From Nostoc sp. 'Peltigera membranacea cyanobiont' 210A (GTDB lineage: Bacteria > Cyanobacteriota > Cyanobacteriia > Cyanobacteriales > Nostocaceae), in the NCBI RefSeq assembly GCF_002246015.1, contig NZ_NOLJ01000005.1, forward strand, positions 264,621-328,620: a DNA stretch of 64,000 bases, in the 5' to 3' direction. Both the position numbers and the translations under genes were made by a program. Below the pieces are notes generated by a model. That model had not been told where the DNA came from and made no database searches. It saw nothing but the letters and a program-made list of their open reading frames with translations. Within the stretch, counting starts at the first letter, position 1. Every line of letters starts with the position of its first letter. Below, piece by piece: positions 39,192-48,911 of this stretch.

Positions 39192-39818
39192 ATGAATGTT
39201 TCAGCAAGTTTAACGCCGTTCAACAGTCCAACCCAAGACTCGCTGCCGATGATTCTGGACACTTTACCAGATCCTGCGATCGCTTCCAAAACCTGTCCTC
39301 GCAGAACCAGGCTGCAAATTGACCTGATTTTACTGGCAATTGAAGCTTTAGAACTTGGTGGTTCGGAAGCAATCCTGGCTTTTGCTCAAGAGTTGGATCT
39401 GAAAGGAATTGTTAAAGACAGGGTGAATTTATGGCGGATGCGTAGCTCTAACCCGCTACGAAGAGCGCACATGCGCCGTCCCTTAACTATTATGGAAGCA
39501 AAAGCTTTGGTGGTCATTGCTTGCTATATAGCACGGCGTTTAACTGTTGTCATCCGCCAGTTATTAATGATATGCCAACAAATGGAAGAAAAACAGATTC
39601 CATTAGAACAGAATTTGCGGCTATCTAATTACCTAGAGCGGTTTAGAGCGCATTTTAAAAGCCGGATGAATGCTCGACGTTCTGGTGTACTAGCATTAAC
39701 TTCTGATGAAAAATTAGATGCGCTAGCAATAAATTTGTTAGGACAATTACTATTTTGTACTGGTACTGCTGGAATGCAGCGGTTCTGGATTAGTCTTTTT
39801 GACGGTGAAGTGGAATGA
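39192..39818 (+). CDS. DUF3038 protein
   Basis: 208 residues, mostly helical, no signal peptide or membrane span. LQIDLILLAIEALELGGSEAIL, then RVNLWRMRSSNPLRRAHMRRPLT and a C-terminal LLGQLLFCTGTAGMQRFWISLF match what I remember of DUF3038, a cyanobacteria-specific family of unknown function. Its stop overlaps the next ATG (ATGA at 39815-39818), and that next gene is DUF4335; the two families are regularly adjacent in cyanobacteria, so they probably act together. Confidence 0.8.
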   Translation: MNVSASLTPFNSPTQDSLPMILDTLPDPAIASKTCPRRTRLQIDLILLAIEALELGGSEAILAFAQELDLKGIVKDRVNLWRMRSSNPLRRAHMRRPLTIMEAKALVVIACYIARRLTVVIRQLLMICQQMEEKQIPLEQNLRLSNYLERFRAHFKSRMNARRSGVLALTSDEKLDALAINLLGQLLFCTGTAGMQRFWISLFDGEVE

Positions 39819-41245
39819 ATATTCAACGTAAGTACAGTCTACCTAATTGTACTCTTCTTTTAGAAGGGTTAAGTGATGTCACTAGGGCTGCACAGTTCCA
39901 AGAAATGCGCCCAGAATTATCAATATTGGTAAATGCAGAATGCTATTTATCTGGTTACAATCAACCCCTAACCGGAGGGCGAGAATTTTTTGAAAGTTTG
40001 GTAAGGGCTGTTAGTGGTTACGCCCAAGAATTTCTGAGTACTGTACCCAATCCGCAAGCACACAACCAGGAATCGGAGCTAGTAGAGTTTCAAAAAATTG
40101 ACGGCAACCGCCACAGGTTAATCATACATTCAGAGAATGCTCCAGAGGGGTTCGATCACTCTAATAATTCTAAACGTCCGCCTATTGAAATAGATTTGAA
40201 TACGGTACAGTTGTTTGATTTAGTAGAAGCAGTGGATCAGTTTTTTGCTGATACCCAGACTTTACCGGAATTATCCCTAGAACTACAACCAGTTACTAGA
40301 CGCTATGGCGGTGCTAGTCAGGCTGTAATTAGGCAAGCTGTTCCTGCGGCTGTAGGAGTATCAAGTTTAGCAGTAGCAGCGATCGCATTTAACCTGATTC
40401 CACCTCCCCAAATTCGTCCACCGCAGCCTAAGCCAGATGAGCAAACTAACTCTACAACAAAGAGCCTTAACCCTCCAGCATCAGCGGCTGCAACACCCAT
40501 CGAGGCTGCAACACCGATGACACCACCCACAGCTAATGAAAAGCCAGTTGTTAAAGATTTAGAAGCACTTTTAAATACAGTTCCAGAAATTACCGATCCA
40601 TCCCAGCTGCGTGCATTGAATCGTCAAGTGTATAATCAAGTTCATCCAGCTTGGACTAAGCGTTCAGGATTGCAACAGGATTTGATCTATCGTTTGGGTA
40701 TAGCTGCGGATGGAGCGATCGTTGGTTATAAAGCGGTGAATAAAGAGGCCAATCAAGGAGTCGGGCAAACTCCTCTACCTAACCTACTTTACAATCCTGC
40801 TAATCGCGCCCCCATTTCTAATGAACCGATAGCCCAATTCCGAATAGTGTTTACTACAAATGGTGTGCTGCAAGTTAGCCCTTGGCGAGGATATGCTAAG
40901 ACACCACAAGTAGTCGGTGCAAAAATTACTGACTCTAATATCACTAAAGGTTTAAATAAAAAGCTTTATAATACAGTTCGTGAAACCTGGAGTGGCACTC
41001 CCACCTTTACGCGAGATTTGAAATATCGGGTAGCAGTCAACAAAGATGGTGTAATTGCTGACTATGAACCACTTAATCAAGTCGCCTTTGATTATTTCCG
41101 AGAAACACCTCTTCCTAAGATGTTTAACGCCATCTATGGTTCTAATGTAGCTGCTCCCAATGACAAAGAACCTCTAGCTCACTTCCAAGTGATATTCAAG
41201 CCTAACGGCAAGCTCGAAGTCACTCCTTGGAAGGGATATCAGTAA
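39815..41245 (+). CDS. DUF4335 protein
   Basis: 476 residues. The N-terminus RKYSLPNCTLLLEGLSD and LSILVNAECYLSGYNQPLTGGREFFESLVRAVSGYAQEF are the conserved DUF4335 block. A hydrophobic segment at about 170-190 (AVIRQAVPAAVGVSSLAVAAIAF) may span the membrane and is followed by a Pro/Thr/Ala-rich linker. The C-terminal half contains two similar units of about 110 residues (LKYRVAVNKDGVIADYEPLNQ versus LIYRLGIAADGAIVGYKAVNK), an internal duplication. Function unknown. Start overlaps the DUF3038 stop by four bases, suggesting translational coupling. Confidence 0.8.
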   Translation: MNIQRKYSLPNCTLLLEGLSDVTRAAQFQEMRPELSILVNAECYLSGYNQPLTGGREFFESLVRAVSGYAQEFLSTVPNPQAHNQESELVEFQKIDGNRHRLIIHSENAPEGFDHSNNSKRPPIEIDLNTVQLFDLVEAVDQFFADTQTLPELSLELQPVTRRYGGASQAVIRQAVPAAVGVSSLAVAAIAFNLIPPPQIRPPQPKPDEQTNSTTKSLNPPASAAATPIEAATPMTPPTANEKPVVKDLEALLNTVPEITDPSQLRALNRQVYNQVHPAWTKRSGLQQDLIYRLGIAADGAIVGYKAVNKEANQGVGQTPLPNLLYNPANRAPISNEPIAQFRIVFTTNGVLQVSPWRGYAKTPQVVGAKITDSNITKGLNKKLYNTVRETWSGTPTFTRDLKYRVAVNKDGVIADYEPLNQVAFDYFRETPLPKMFNAIYGSNVAAPNDKEPLAHFQVIFKPNGKLEVTPWKGYQ

Positions 41246-41387
41246 TTGGGCATAGGGTATGGGGCAAAAGAATTAAGTTGCTATTCTCTGTGCCCTACTC
41301 TGAGCAATAACATACCTGACAATTTAATTTTCTCCCTATCTCTGTAAGTTTGCGATAATATGGCGCTAACCTGAGAAATTTAGATTT

Positions 41388-41534
41388 ATGACCCAGGATT
41401 TTGCCTTTTTAAAGCGGATATACAATGCTTTTGACCAATTTCGCCCCTTACCCGCAGGAGATCCTGCTTACGTTGATTTTACAGAAGTGCGGAGAGATGG
41501 CGACATATTAGTATCTGATCAGAGTACCTCATAG
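41388..41534 (+). pseudogene. 5' fragment of an ATPase-like gene
   Basis: 48 codons reading MTQDFAFLKRIYNAFDQFRP, then LPAGDPAYVDFTEVRRDGDI and a quick stop. The segment resembles the N-terminus of cyanobacterial AAA/KAP-like ATPases, where a P-loop would follow some 40 residues later; it is missing. A palindromic element begins within about 10 bases of the stop, so the gene may have been cut there. Family assignment is from memory and tentative. Confidence 0.4.
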
Positions 41535-41544
41535 CGTTTCTTTG

Positions 41545-41617
41545 TGAAGCTGCATATATTTACCCCCCGGCTACGCGTCCCCCCTTGTGAAGGGGGGACT
41601 GATTATGTGCATCTTCA
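41545..41617. repeat. MITE-like palindromic element with nested hairpin
   Basis: Arms TGAAGCTGCATATA and TATGTGCATCTTCA (two mismatches) flank a perfect inner hairpin GTCCCCCCTT-GTG-AAGGGGGGAC at 41577-41599. CAGAATTGGTATCAG follows. The remaining bases to 41709 hold nothing I recognise. Confidence 0.6.
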
Positions 41618-41709
41618 TACAGAATTGGTATCAGTGAAGTTTAAATTTCCAAAGTTTAAATGAATGCAGGGGAAATAAAGGTATTAAATATAGATACACA
41701 ACCTCCTTC

Positions 41710-42705
41710 CTAACGTATTAAATCAGCGCGGGGTTTAAAGGTTTCAATTTGCCGTAACTTTTCATAAAGTTCCCGTTCTTCTTGACTAATATTTTTCGGT
41801 GTAACTATTTGAATTTCTACTAATTGATCGCCACGTTTACCGTCATCGTTAGGATAACCTTTATTACCTAGTCGAAATTTTTGACCAGACCTAACGCCGG
41901 GAGGGGTAGTCATTTTCACAGGGCCATCAAGAGTAGGTGCTTCTACCTGTCCTCCTAAAACTGCCTCGCTGGGAGTAACAGGTACTTGGCAGACGATATT
42001 TAAACCTTCTAGCTTAAATAATCGATGAGGTTCAACGGTAATTTTTAAGTATAGATCGCCACCACCAACACCTTGGTTCCGCAAACGGATGGTTTGACCT
42101 GTTACCATACCTGGGGGCATATTAACTTCTAGCGATCGCCCATCTTCCAAACGAATCCGTTCATTACCACCTTGATAAGCTTTTTCTAGTGGAAGCGTTA
42201 ATCTGGCTTCTATATCTCGACGGGTTGTGCGAGGTGGAGTGTTAACTGTGTAGGCAACTTTTGTTCTGGGGGAACGAAACGGATCGCTATCATTGCCATT
42301 ACTAGAGTTATTTGCCGCACTCTTATTTTTGACACCAATAACTTGATTAATAAAGCTTTCAAAGTCGGAGAATTGGCTGGGATCTACATCCTGATTCCCG
42401 TTGCGATCGCTTGCGCTACTCTGCCAAGTTTTAGCCTTTGGCGTCTGTTTGTTACCTGCAAAACCTTTTTGCTTCCAGTAGCGGCTAAACTGGTCGTACT
42501 GCGCTCGCTTGGCTGGATCGGAAAGAACTTCATAAGCCTCGCCAATATCCTTAAATTTTTCCTCAGATTCTTTGTTACCCGGATTAAGATCGGGATGATA
42601 TTGCCTTGCTAACCGCCGATAAACCTTTTTAATTTCCTCACCAGAGGCATCTTTAGATACTCCTAAAATCTCGTAGTAATCGCGAAAGTTCGGCAAATTT
42701 TGCAT
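41710..42705 (-). CDS. dnaJ: DnaJ-class co-chaperone (type B, no zinc finger)
   Basis: 331 residues. J domain at 1-75 with [21 protein letters not shown] and the HPD motif in [13 protein letters not shown] that stimulates Hsp70 ATPase. No CxxCxGxG zinc repeats; a Gly/Ser/Asn linker leads to the C-terminal substrate-binding beta domains ([45 protein letters not shown]). This is the CbpA/DnaJ-B layout. It lies 209 bases downstream of dnaK on the same strand, and a shared role is very likely. Confidence 0.92.
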   Translation of the reverse strand: MQNLPNFRDYYEILGVSKDASGEEIKKVYRRLARQYHPDLNPGNKESEEKFKDIGEAYEVLSDPAKRAQYDQFSRYWKQKGFAGNKQTPKAKTWQSSASDRNGNQDVDPSQFSDFESFINQVIGVKNKSAANNSSNGNDSDPFRSPRTKVAYTVNTPPRTTRRDIEARLTLPLEKAYQGGNERIRLEDGRSLEVNMPPGMVTGQTIRLRNQGVGGGDLYLKITVEPHRLFKLEGLNIVCQVPVTPSEAVLGGQVEAPTLDGPVKMTTPPGVRSGQKFRLGNKGYPNDDGKRGDQLVEIQIVTPKNISQEERELYEKLRQIETFKPRADLIR

Positions 42706-42879
42706 AGTTCAGTTATTTAAATTTAGATTTTAGATTTTGGATTAATTAAGAGTTAGGAGTTAAAAGTTGAAAGATTTAATTTTTTCTACTCTTAACTCTT
42801 ATCAGAAGTACTAATCAGGTAGACATAAATTAAACATAAAATGCCAACCAGTGAAATCATTTCCCTGAGCAGCTTTTAC

Positions 42880-42912
42880 CTTCTGCCTCCTGCCTCCTGC
42901 CTCCTGCCTTCT
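42880..42912 (-). repeat. heptamer tandem repeat (CTCCTGC) between dnaK and dnaJ
   Basis: CTGCCTCCTGCCTCCTGCC follows in tandem from about 42884 to 42909, just after the dnaK stop. It is a cyanobacterial short tandemly repeated repetitive sequence; any effect on dnaJ expression is unknown. Confidence 0.75.
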
Positions 42913-42914
42913 AC

Positions 42915-44996
42915 TTACAACCAATCATTGTCTTCTTCATCATCCCAGTTATCTTGGTAGCTGGGGCGGGATTTGCGTGGAGGACGGCTTTCATAAGAGG
43001 AAGAACGATTATCGCGGCTATAATCTCTGTCATAGTCTCTACCGTAATCTTTGCCATAGTCTTTACTGTATGAGTCGCGTTCTCGATATGTATCTCTGGG
43101 AGATTCGCGTTCTCGTTCTTTATCACCGCCAGTAAAGATGTCACGGATAGTCCCAAACAAGTCGTCATCTTCATCTTCAGCATAAGTCTGGCGGACTTCC
43201 CGATTTAGCTCATAGAGAGCATCTTGCAAGTCGGCGTAGGCTTGATCGATACCGCGATCGCTATTTTCCTGAAGACTTTCTTTTAGTTGTCGGCAAATAT
43301 TATCAATTCTTTGGCGGCGGCTGCGGGCAAACTGCATACCAAATTCCAGCGCGACTTCTCTCAGTTGTCGTTCTGCTTGGAAAATCAACGCCTCAGAACG
43401 AGTCCGCTTTTCTATTCTTTCTTTACGTTCGCGATCGACATCAGCGTATTTTTGAGCGTCTTGAATCATCCGATTCACTTCCGACTCGTTCAAGGTGGAA
43501 GCGCCTTGAATGGTGATACTCTGCTCTCGCCCAGTGGTTCTATCTAGGGCTGTTACTTGTAAAATACCATTAGCATCGATATCAAATGACACCTGAACTT
43601 GAGGAATTCCTCGTGGCGCTGGTGGGATGCCATAGAGCTTGAACCGTCCTAAAGACTTGTTGTTTGCTGCCATTTCCCGTTCGCCCTGAACTACGTGAAT
43701 TTCCACAGTATTTTGGTTATTTTCAGACGTGGAAAAAATGTCAGAACGGCGTACTGGAATTGTCGTGTTGCGAGGAATGAGTTTTTTCATCACACCACCG
43801 ATGGTTTCCAATCCCATAGAAAGGGGTGTAACATCCAAAAGCAGCACATCTTTGAGTTCGCCGGCGAGAATACCTGCTTGAATTGCTGCGCCCACGCCCA
43901 CGACTTCATCGGGATTAACGTTCTCGTTTGGTTCTGTGCCAATTAAGTCCCGCACAAGCTGCTTTACCATTGGCATTCGTGTAGAACCGCCAACTAACAC
44001 AACTTCTTCAATGTCTCTAGGTGAAAGTCCGGCATCTTTGAGGGCGCGTTTCACTGGTGTCCGCAAGCGCCCCACCAAATCACCACACAAACCTTCAAAT
44101 TGGGAACGAGTTAAACGAGTTTCTAGATGTTTGGGGCCATCTTCAGTGGCGGTGATGAAGGGTAAGTTAATGTCGGTGACACTGACAGCAGAAAGCTCAA
44201 TTTTGGCTTTTTCCGCGGCTTCCATGAGACGTTGCAAAGCTTGGCGATCGCGTCTTAAGTCTACCTCTTCTGTTTCCAGAAATTGCTCTGCTAACCAATC
44301 TACTATTATTTTGTCAAAGTCATTCCCACCAAGTTGCGTATCTCCACTGGTAGCTTTGACTTCAAATATCCCATCGCCTACTTCTAAAATCGATACGTCA
44401 AAAGTACCACCACCCAAGTCAAAGACTAAGATAGTTTCCGTGTCACCTCGATCTAATCCATAAGCCAAAGATGCCGCCGTCGGTTCATTAAGAATCCGCA
44501 ACACCTCTAAACCAGCAATTCTGCCGGCATCACGGGTTGCCTGCCGTTGAGAATCGTTAAAATAGGCGGGTACTGTAATCACTGCCCCGGTGACTGGTTC
44601 ACCCAAATAGCGACTAGCATCGTCTGCCAATTTCTTCAGCACCATTGCCGAAATTTCTTCTGGGGCGAAATCTTTATTCATACGAGGACAGGCAATTTTA
44701 ATATTGCCTACTTCGTCTTTGCGGATGGTGTAGGGCACACGCTTAGAATCTGCATTAAGTTCGCCATACTTCCGCCCAATGAAACGTTTAACTGCAAAAA
44801 AGGTATTTTGGGGATTGAGGACGGTTTGTCGCCGTGCCATTTGCCCAACCACCCTTTCACCTTCTTTGCTGAAGCCAACTACGGAGGGGGTTGTTCGCAT
44901 TCCTTCTGCATTGGCAATCACCACCGGCTTGCCACCCTCCATAACGGCGACTACTGAGTTGGTTGTACCCAAGTCGATGCCGACTACCTTGCCCAT
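42915..44996 (-). CDS. dnaK: Hsp70 chaperone DnaK with long charged tail
   Basis: 693 residues, versus about 635 for the principal cyanobacterial DnaK2. ATPase domain: [57 protein letters not shown]. The interdomain linker is [10 protein letters not shown] and the substrate-binding domain follows. From about residue 605 the tail is an unusual run of Arg/Asp/Tyr/Ser ([14 protein letters not shown]) ending EEDNDWL. Cyanobacteria carry several DnaK paralogues that differ in this tail; I cannot fix the number from sequence alone. GGAG lies about 11 bases before the ATG at 44996. dnaJ follows downstream. Confidence 0.95.
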   Translation of the reverse strand: MGKVVGIDLGTTNSVVAVMEGGKPVVIANAEGMRTTPSVVGFSKEGERVVGQMARRQTVLNPQNTFFAVKRFIGRKYGELNADSKRVPYTIRKDEVGNIKIACPRMNKDFAPEEISAMVLKKLADDASRYLGEPVTGAVITVPAYFNDSQRQATRDAGRIAGLEVLRILNEPTAASLAYGLDRGDTETILVFDLGGGTFDVSILEVGDGIFEVKATSGDTQLGGNDFDKIIVDWLAEQFLETEEVDLRRDRQALQRLMEAAEKAKIELSAVSVTDINLPFITATEDGPKHLETRLTRSQFEGLCGDLVGRLRTPVKRALKDAGLSPRDIEEVVLVGGSTRMPMVKQLVRDLIGTEPNENVNPDEVVGVGAAIQAGILAGELKDVLLLDVTPLSMGLETIGGVMKKLIPRNTTIPVRRSDIFSTSENNQNTVEIHVVQGEREMAANNKSLGRFKLYGIPPAPRGIPQVQVSFDIDANGILQVTALDRTTGREQSITIQGASTLNESEVNRMIQDAQKYADVDRERKERIEKRTRSEALIFQAERQLREVALEFGMQFARSRRQRIDNICRQLKESLQENSDRGIDQAYADLQDALYELNREVRQTYAEDEDDDLFGTIRDIFTGGDKERERESPRDTYRERDSYSKDYGKDYGRDYDRDYSRDNRSSSYESRPPRKSRPSYQDNWDDEEDNDWL

Positions 44997-45314
44997 GCGT
45001 TACTTTTCTCCTAAAGTGTCTTATATATTTATTATGATTGGGCGGAACTACCTCTAGCTTTGTGCTACAAGATAAAAACACCTCAATGTATAATACTCAT
45101 CATTAAGGCAGTAAGCTAAGAAGTGCAGCTAGAGGAGATAGTTGCAAGACTAGGATAGCATTGAGACGGTTGGTGTGCCCAAGCAGCCTCAATTCTTGAT
45201 ATCCGCCTACTTCTGTTTAAGTTATCTGCAAATTGGTAAGTTAACCTTAATAACGCTTGCTCTGCTTTTTTGAGTGCCTGAAAATTCTCATATTATTGCT
45301 AGTACTTAAAAGAT
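44997..45314. other. divergent promoter region between dnaK and M28 peptidase
   Basis: 318 bases. I looked for a CIRCE element (TTAGCACTC-N9-GAGTGCTAA) and do not see one. TATAATACTC at about 45090 could be a minus-10 box for the rightward gene. Confidence 0.4.
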
Positions 45315-46163
45315 TTGAATTTAACAGAGCGATTACAGACTTCCCTGAGTGCGATCGCGCGAGAACGCGATCCTTACATGGCAACGGCTGGGCACTTTTT
45401 TGTCCAAGAATACATCCGCCAGGAATTTTCCCAATGGGGGAGTGTGGAAATCCACACCTTTGAAGTCAGAGGTAAAACTTGCAATAACCTGATATTAAAT
45501 TTACCATCCCAAGCTAGAGGGCAAAAAAAGGATTTACTGCCGATTTTAATTGGCGCTCATTATGATGGCGTTCCGGGAACAGTTGCGGCTGATGATAATG
45601 CTACAGGTGTGGCAGTCTTGCTGGAATTGGCGAGAAAGTTTGCTGCCCAAGCTGTCAGATATCCCTTAAGGCTGGTTGCTTTCGATATGGAAGAATACGG
45701 CTTACTGGGTAGTGCTGATTATGCAGCCCTGTTACATCAACAAAAGCAACAGCTACGCTTAATGATCTCCTTAGAGATGCTGGGCTATAAGGATTCTACG
45801 CCTGGTTCCCAAAGTTACCCCCCTCCTCTGGAACGCTTCTACCCAGATACAGGTGATTTTATTGCTTTAATTGGCAACTTGCGGACATTGCCTGACTTAA
45901 TTGGGATGAGCCGTAATATTCGCAAAGCTGGCGTATCTAGTCAATGGCTACCCGTGCCGAATCGAGGTTTAATAGTTCCCCAAACCAGACTTAGCGATCA
46001 TGCTCCATTTTGGGATTTGGGTTATCCGGCAATGATGGTGACAGATACGGCATTCTTGCGAAATCCACATTATCACAAAGCTAGTGATGCGATCGCTACT
46101 TTGGATTTAGATTTTCTGACTCGTGTATGTGAAGGTTTGGAAATTGCGATTCGGCGGTTGTGA
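45315..46163 (+). CDS. M28-family zinc metallopeptidase
   Basis: 282 residues from TTG at 45315. Co-catalytic zinc ligands in order: His and Asp in IGAHYDGVPG and ADDNATG, the Glu-Glu pair in DMEEYGLLGS, Asp/His in SDHAPFWDLGYPAMMVTD, and the distal His in NPHYHKASD. HFFVQEYIRQEFSQWG precedes the catalytic core as in other M28 aminopeptidase-like proteins. No clear signal peptide, so a cytosolic or membrane-edge aminopeptidase is expected; the substrate is unknown. Confidence 0.88.
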   Translation: MNLTERLQTSLSAIARERDPYMATAGHFFVQEYIRQEFSQWGSVEIHTFEVRGKTCNNLILNLPSQARGQKKDLLPILIGAHYDGVPGTVAADDNATGVAVLLELARKFAAQAVRYPLRLVAFDMEEYGLLGSADYAALLHQQKQQLRLMISLEMLGYKDSTPGSQSYPPPLERFYPDTGDFIALIGNLRTLPDLIGMSRNIRKAGVSSQWLPVPNRGLIVPQTRLSDHAPFWDLGYPAMMVTDTAFLRNPHYHKASDAIATLDLDFLTRVCEGLEIAIRRL

Positions 46164-46338
46164 AAAGATATTAGGATAGGTTCATCGTTCGCCAAACCAG
46201 ACTTAGCGATCGCACCTCTTTTTTAGATGTGGTTTATCAGCAATCATGGGTACATATACAGCATTTTTGTGAAATCTATATCATGCATAAACCGAGTCGA
46301 TCGCCACTGGGGTTTATTTTTATTATTCTCAGCTTTTT

Positions 46339-47250
46339 TCAATTGGTTATACTATCTTGCTGATGCGATCGCGCATTGGGAGTCAAAGTAATTAAATCGT
46401 CAATATTACGCTTCATTGTTTCACAAATTGCATCTAATGGTAAATCATTAACATCATAACCAAAGGGGTTTTCTATCTCTAAGCCAATCGCTTCAATGCC
46501 AAACAAAGTGAACCCAACCAAAGCAGAAACTAAACCTGTCCACCAACCGAGACTGTCTACTATTTGAAATGGTAGCAAAAAGCAATATAGTATCAGTAAT
46601 TGCTTCAAATGAATAGCATAAGCAAGCGGCATAGGCGTTTTTAAAATACGTTCGCAAGCACCTAAATTATCCACAAGACTATTCAATAATTCTTGCAGAG
46701 ATGTTAGCTGGTAGCTATTCAGACAATTACGATCGTACTGTTGCTGTAAATAATCTCCTATCCAAAAGGCAACCTCTATAGGAGGATTATTCATAATCTT
46801 CAGTTTTATGTACTTAGTAGATGGCATTAAGTCTTTTAACTCGCTATTGACAGCTTCTCCTCGCAAATGTAGTTTAGTTGTTACAGCAAACGCTACCAAT
46901 AAGTTTAATGCTGTAATTTTATTGTCTTTATCATCTGGTGAAATTTCATCAACTGATACCCAAATTTGCCTTGCTAAATTTCGGACGTTATTTACTATAG
47001 AACCCCAGCATTTTCTCCCTTCCCAAAATCGCTCATAAGCAGTATTTGTACGAAAAACAAGTAACAAACCTAAAACAATACTAGGAATCACATTTACTAA
47101 AATTGGCTGGGATACAGGTTTTTCAAAATGGTGAAGCAGAGAAATTAAAAATCCAAAAGCTCCACACCATAAAACATGTTTGAAAATTGCTTTTATTACT
47201 GAACCTTTAGGTTGTAATGCTGTGCGGAACCATTTGATTTTTTCGTTCAT
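46339..47250 (-). CDS. bestrophin-family (UPF0187) membrane channel protein
   Basis: 303 residues with about four membrane segments. LGLLLVFRTNTAYERFWEGRKCWGSIVNNVRNLARQ is the family hallmark. A second hydrophobic pair LLILYCFLLPFQIVDSLGWW and VSALVGFTLFGIEAIGLEIENPFG ends in the typical NPFGYDVNDLPL. Bacterial members form pentameric ion channels in the inner membrane; cyanobacterial and thylakoid relatives conduct anions. Ion specificity here is not determinable. Confidence 0.9.
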   Translation of the reverse strand: MNEKIKWFRTALQPKGSVIKAIFKHVLWCGAFGFLISLLHHFEKPVSQPILVNVIPSIVLGLLLVFRTNTAYERFWEGRKCWGSIVNNVRNLARQIWVSVDEISPDDKDNKITALNLLVAFAVTTKLHLRGEAVNSELKDLMPSTKYIKLKIMNNPPIEVAFWIGDYLQQQYDRNCLNSYQLTSLQELLNSLVDNLGACERILKTPMPLAYAIHLKQLLILYCFLLPFQIVDSLGWWTGLVSALVGFTLFGIEAIGLEIENPFGYDVNDLPLDAICETMKRNIDDLITLTPNARSHQQDSITN

Positions 47251-47700
47251 GATGTATTCACCCTAATAAAATATTTATTGAACCGATATATTCAGTATTT
47301 TTTAGCTTAACAATAAGCATTATAAAAGTAGCATAATTAGCAAAGAGATACTTGAAAAACTATTCTTGTTAAGAACATAATATACTTGCGACTATGTATT
47401 TTATTCTAGTTTCTGTTATACAATTTAAAGTCCGTGTTAAATACTTATTATTAGAACTGAAGCAAATATTATATAAAAGTCAAAAGCAATGCTAGGGCTG
47501 GCTACAACTAAACGACAATTGTAAAGAGATGTAAATATTTTCCAGTGGCAGCATAAATTCCGAATTTTATCCTGATAAATCTATGAAAGAAAAGGTATAT
47601 TCCTATCGATAATGTTCATACAGCATTAATCGGTATCATGTACCCCAGTAAATCAAAAAGTTCTAGCTTGTAAAAATCCTGCCCTGTAAATTAAATGTCT
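47251..47700. other. AT-rich gap without gene
   Basis: About 450 AT-rich bases upstream of the bestrophin start and downstream of the VOC gene end. No ORF or hairpin worth naming until 47701. Confidence 0.4.
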
Positions 47701-47731
47701 AGACATAACTTATTTGGTTATGTCTTTTTTA
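47701..47731. terminator. hairpin with T-run at the end of the VOC gene
   Basis: AGACATAAC-TTATTTG-GTTATGTCT, a perfect 9-bp stem, followed by TTTTTT on the plus strand. The VOC stop codon lies in the loop. The T-run favours rightward termination, but the hairpin may also end the leftward VOC transcript. Confidence 0.6.
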
Positions 47732-48117
47732 TTGTCGTTAGTCTCAAAACGTTGAATTTCAATCAAATAACCATCAGGATCGCGGAAAAAGCAATGGTAA
47801 ATGTTGTACTTTTGATTTAGTGTAGGTGGCTTTTCAAATTCGACGCCACGTTCTTTGAGATATTCAAACCATTCATCTACCTGCTGTGTTACGAGGGTAA
47901 AAATGACACTTGAGTATTTGCCGATTGGAGGAGTTGATTTTTCGCTTGCTTGACACAATCCTAAGTATCCAGAACCACTAACAGTATAAATTCGACAGGT
48001 TACTTGGTCAAGCCATAACTCCAAGCCTAGCTTTTGTTCGTAGAATTCTGTAGATACATTGAGGTTATAGGTAGAAAGGAAGGTAATTTGCTGGTCTATT
48101 TGCGGATGAGTAGACAT
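47710..48117 (-). CDS. VOC-superfamily (glyoxalase-like) protein
   Basis: 135 residues from the ATG at 48117; the frame extends to 48171, with another ATG at 48126, but conservation starts at QITFLSTYNLNVSTEFYEQKLGLEL. The protein has the two beta-alpha-beta-beta-beta modules of the family (second module VDEWFEYLKERGVEFEKPP ... FFRDPDGYLIEIQRFE). RDPDGYLIEIQ carries the usual metal-ligand Glu. Members include dioxygenases, resistance proteins and lyases; the reaction is not predictable. The start region overlaps a candidate small-RNA promoter on the other strand. Confidence 0.8.
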   Translation of the reverse strand: MSTHPQIDQQITFLSTYNLNVSTEFYEQKLGLELWLDQVTCRIYTVSGSGYLGLCQASEKSTPPIGKYSSVIFTLVTQQVDEWFEYLKERGVEFEKPPTLNQKYNIYHCFFRDPDGYLIEIQRFETNDNKKDITK

Positions 48118-48122
48118 AAAAC

Positions 48123-48235
48123 ACATTTGAGTATATACCCTAACGACATCGGGCGATCGCACATGTAACAATTGATTGATGTTAGAAACCTGTTACTGCT
48201 CCAGAATGCCTTAAGTGCATCTGGAGTTTCTTTTT
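48123..48235 (+). ncRNA. candidate small RNA, copy 1 (promoter motif plus intrinsic terminator)
   Basis: TAGACA (48111-48116), a 17-base spacer and TATACC (48134-48139) form a plausible promoter. A transcript of about 90 bases would end at a hairpin CTCCAGA-N14-TCTGGAG (48199-48226) followed by TTTCTTTTT. The 25-base block at 48123-48147 and the terminator arms recur in copy 2, 333 bases to the right, while the sequence between differs. No ORF spans it. Boundaries are inferred from the motifs. Confidence 0.5.
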
Positions 48236-48366
48236 GGAATAAAGCCATAAAAATTTTTCCAATCATCCTGATATGGCAAAACATGGCTGAATAAGGATGC
48301 ATACTGAATTATCTATATTTAACACGGGCATCACTTATTGATGTACCCTTCCTACCAAACAACTCT

Positions 48367-48411
48367 CGCAAAACAGCCTCAGATTATCTGGGGCTGTTTT
48401 GCGTTACTTTT
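48367..48411 (+). terminator. strong hairpin terminator-like structure between the two sRNA candidates
   Basis: CGCAAAACAGCCTCAG-ATTAT-CTGGGGCTGTTTTGCG, a 16-bp stem with one G-T pair, followed by TTACTTTTC. GTACCCT at about 48343 upstream is loosely like the TATACCCT of the flanking candidates, so this may end a third small transcript. Confidence 0.55.
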
Positions 48412-48455
48412 CACAGAGAAGGAATGTAAACAAGAATCTTCAAACACTTTTATCT

Positions 48456-48569
48456 ACATTTGAGTGTATACCCTGATGACGTAGTATTCTCTCAGGGTGA
48501 AAATTTGGTATAGGTAAATGCGTATCTTTCCTGACTCCAGATTTGCCACAAACATTTCTGGAGTTTTTT
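48456..48569 (+). ncRNA. candidate small RNA, copy 2
   Basis: ACATTTGAGTGTATACCCTG (48456 on) matches copy 1 in 22 of 25 positions of the 25-base block, including TATACC at 48467-48472. The terminator at 48535-48569 has the same arms CTCCAGA/TCTGGAG, a 15-base loop and TTTTTT. The distance from block to terminator (79 bases) is nearly the same as in copy 1 (76). The minus-35 region is weak. A paralogous RNA pair is the simplest reading. Confidence 0.5.
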
Positions 48570-48716
48570 CATTACTGAAGTTTGAAATCAGCAATCTAGT
48601 CTAGATTCTAGTCTAGATTCAAGTGAATATTTGATTTTGATTATGAACACGTATATTATAGCTGTGCAGTAAAATAAATATAAATTAGGAATTTTTATAA
48701 AAATTACTGAGAAAGT

Positions 48717-48911
48717 ATGGAAATCTCAAATTCTACTCCTCAGAGAGACATACCACAGCTACAAGCTTCAGAAACACTTCTACAAACTAAGAGTATCAGC
48801 CGTTGGGAGTTTATGAAATTGTCATTAGAAGAACGGCGATGCATATTGGCAGCACAGTCTGAGTTAATGTTATTACATTACGAGCAAGATAGAGAATGGC
48901 AGGAGTTATAG
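48717..48911 (+). CDS. antitoxin-like small protein, probably shortened by a nonsense change
   Basis: 64 residues. MKLSLEERRCILAAQSELML and LHYEQDREWQEL resemble cyanobacterial antitoxin-like proteins paired with MazF/RelE-type toxins. Directly after the TAG stop the same frame continues TGDLIDY and then ends, the tail I would expect for the family (WQELQ-TGD-type); a CAG to TAG change would explain it. No toxin gene follows: the next gene is on the other strand. Assignment is from memory of the family pattern. Confidence 0.5.
   Translation: MEISNSTPQRDIPQLQASETLLQTKSISRWEFMKLSLEERRCILAAQSELMLLHYEQDREWQEL

Noticed and set aside
43936..44463. 175-codon forward ORF inside dnaK
   Set aside because: Antisense shadow of a highly conserved dnaK coding region.
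44997..45314. CIRCE heat-shock operator upstream of dnaK
   Set aside because: Looked for TTAGCACTC-N9-GAGTGCTAA and did not find it.
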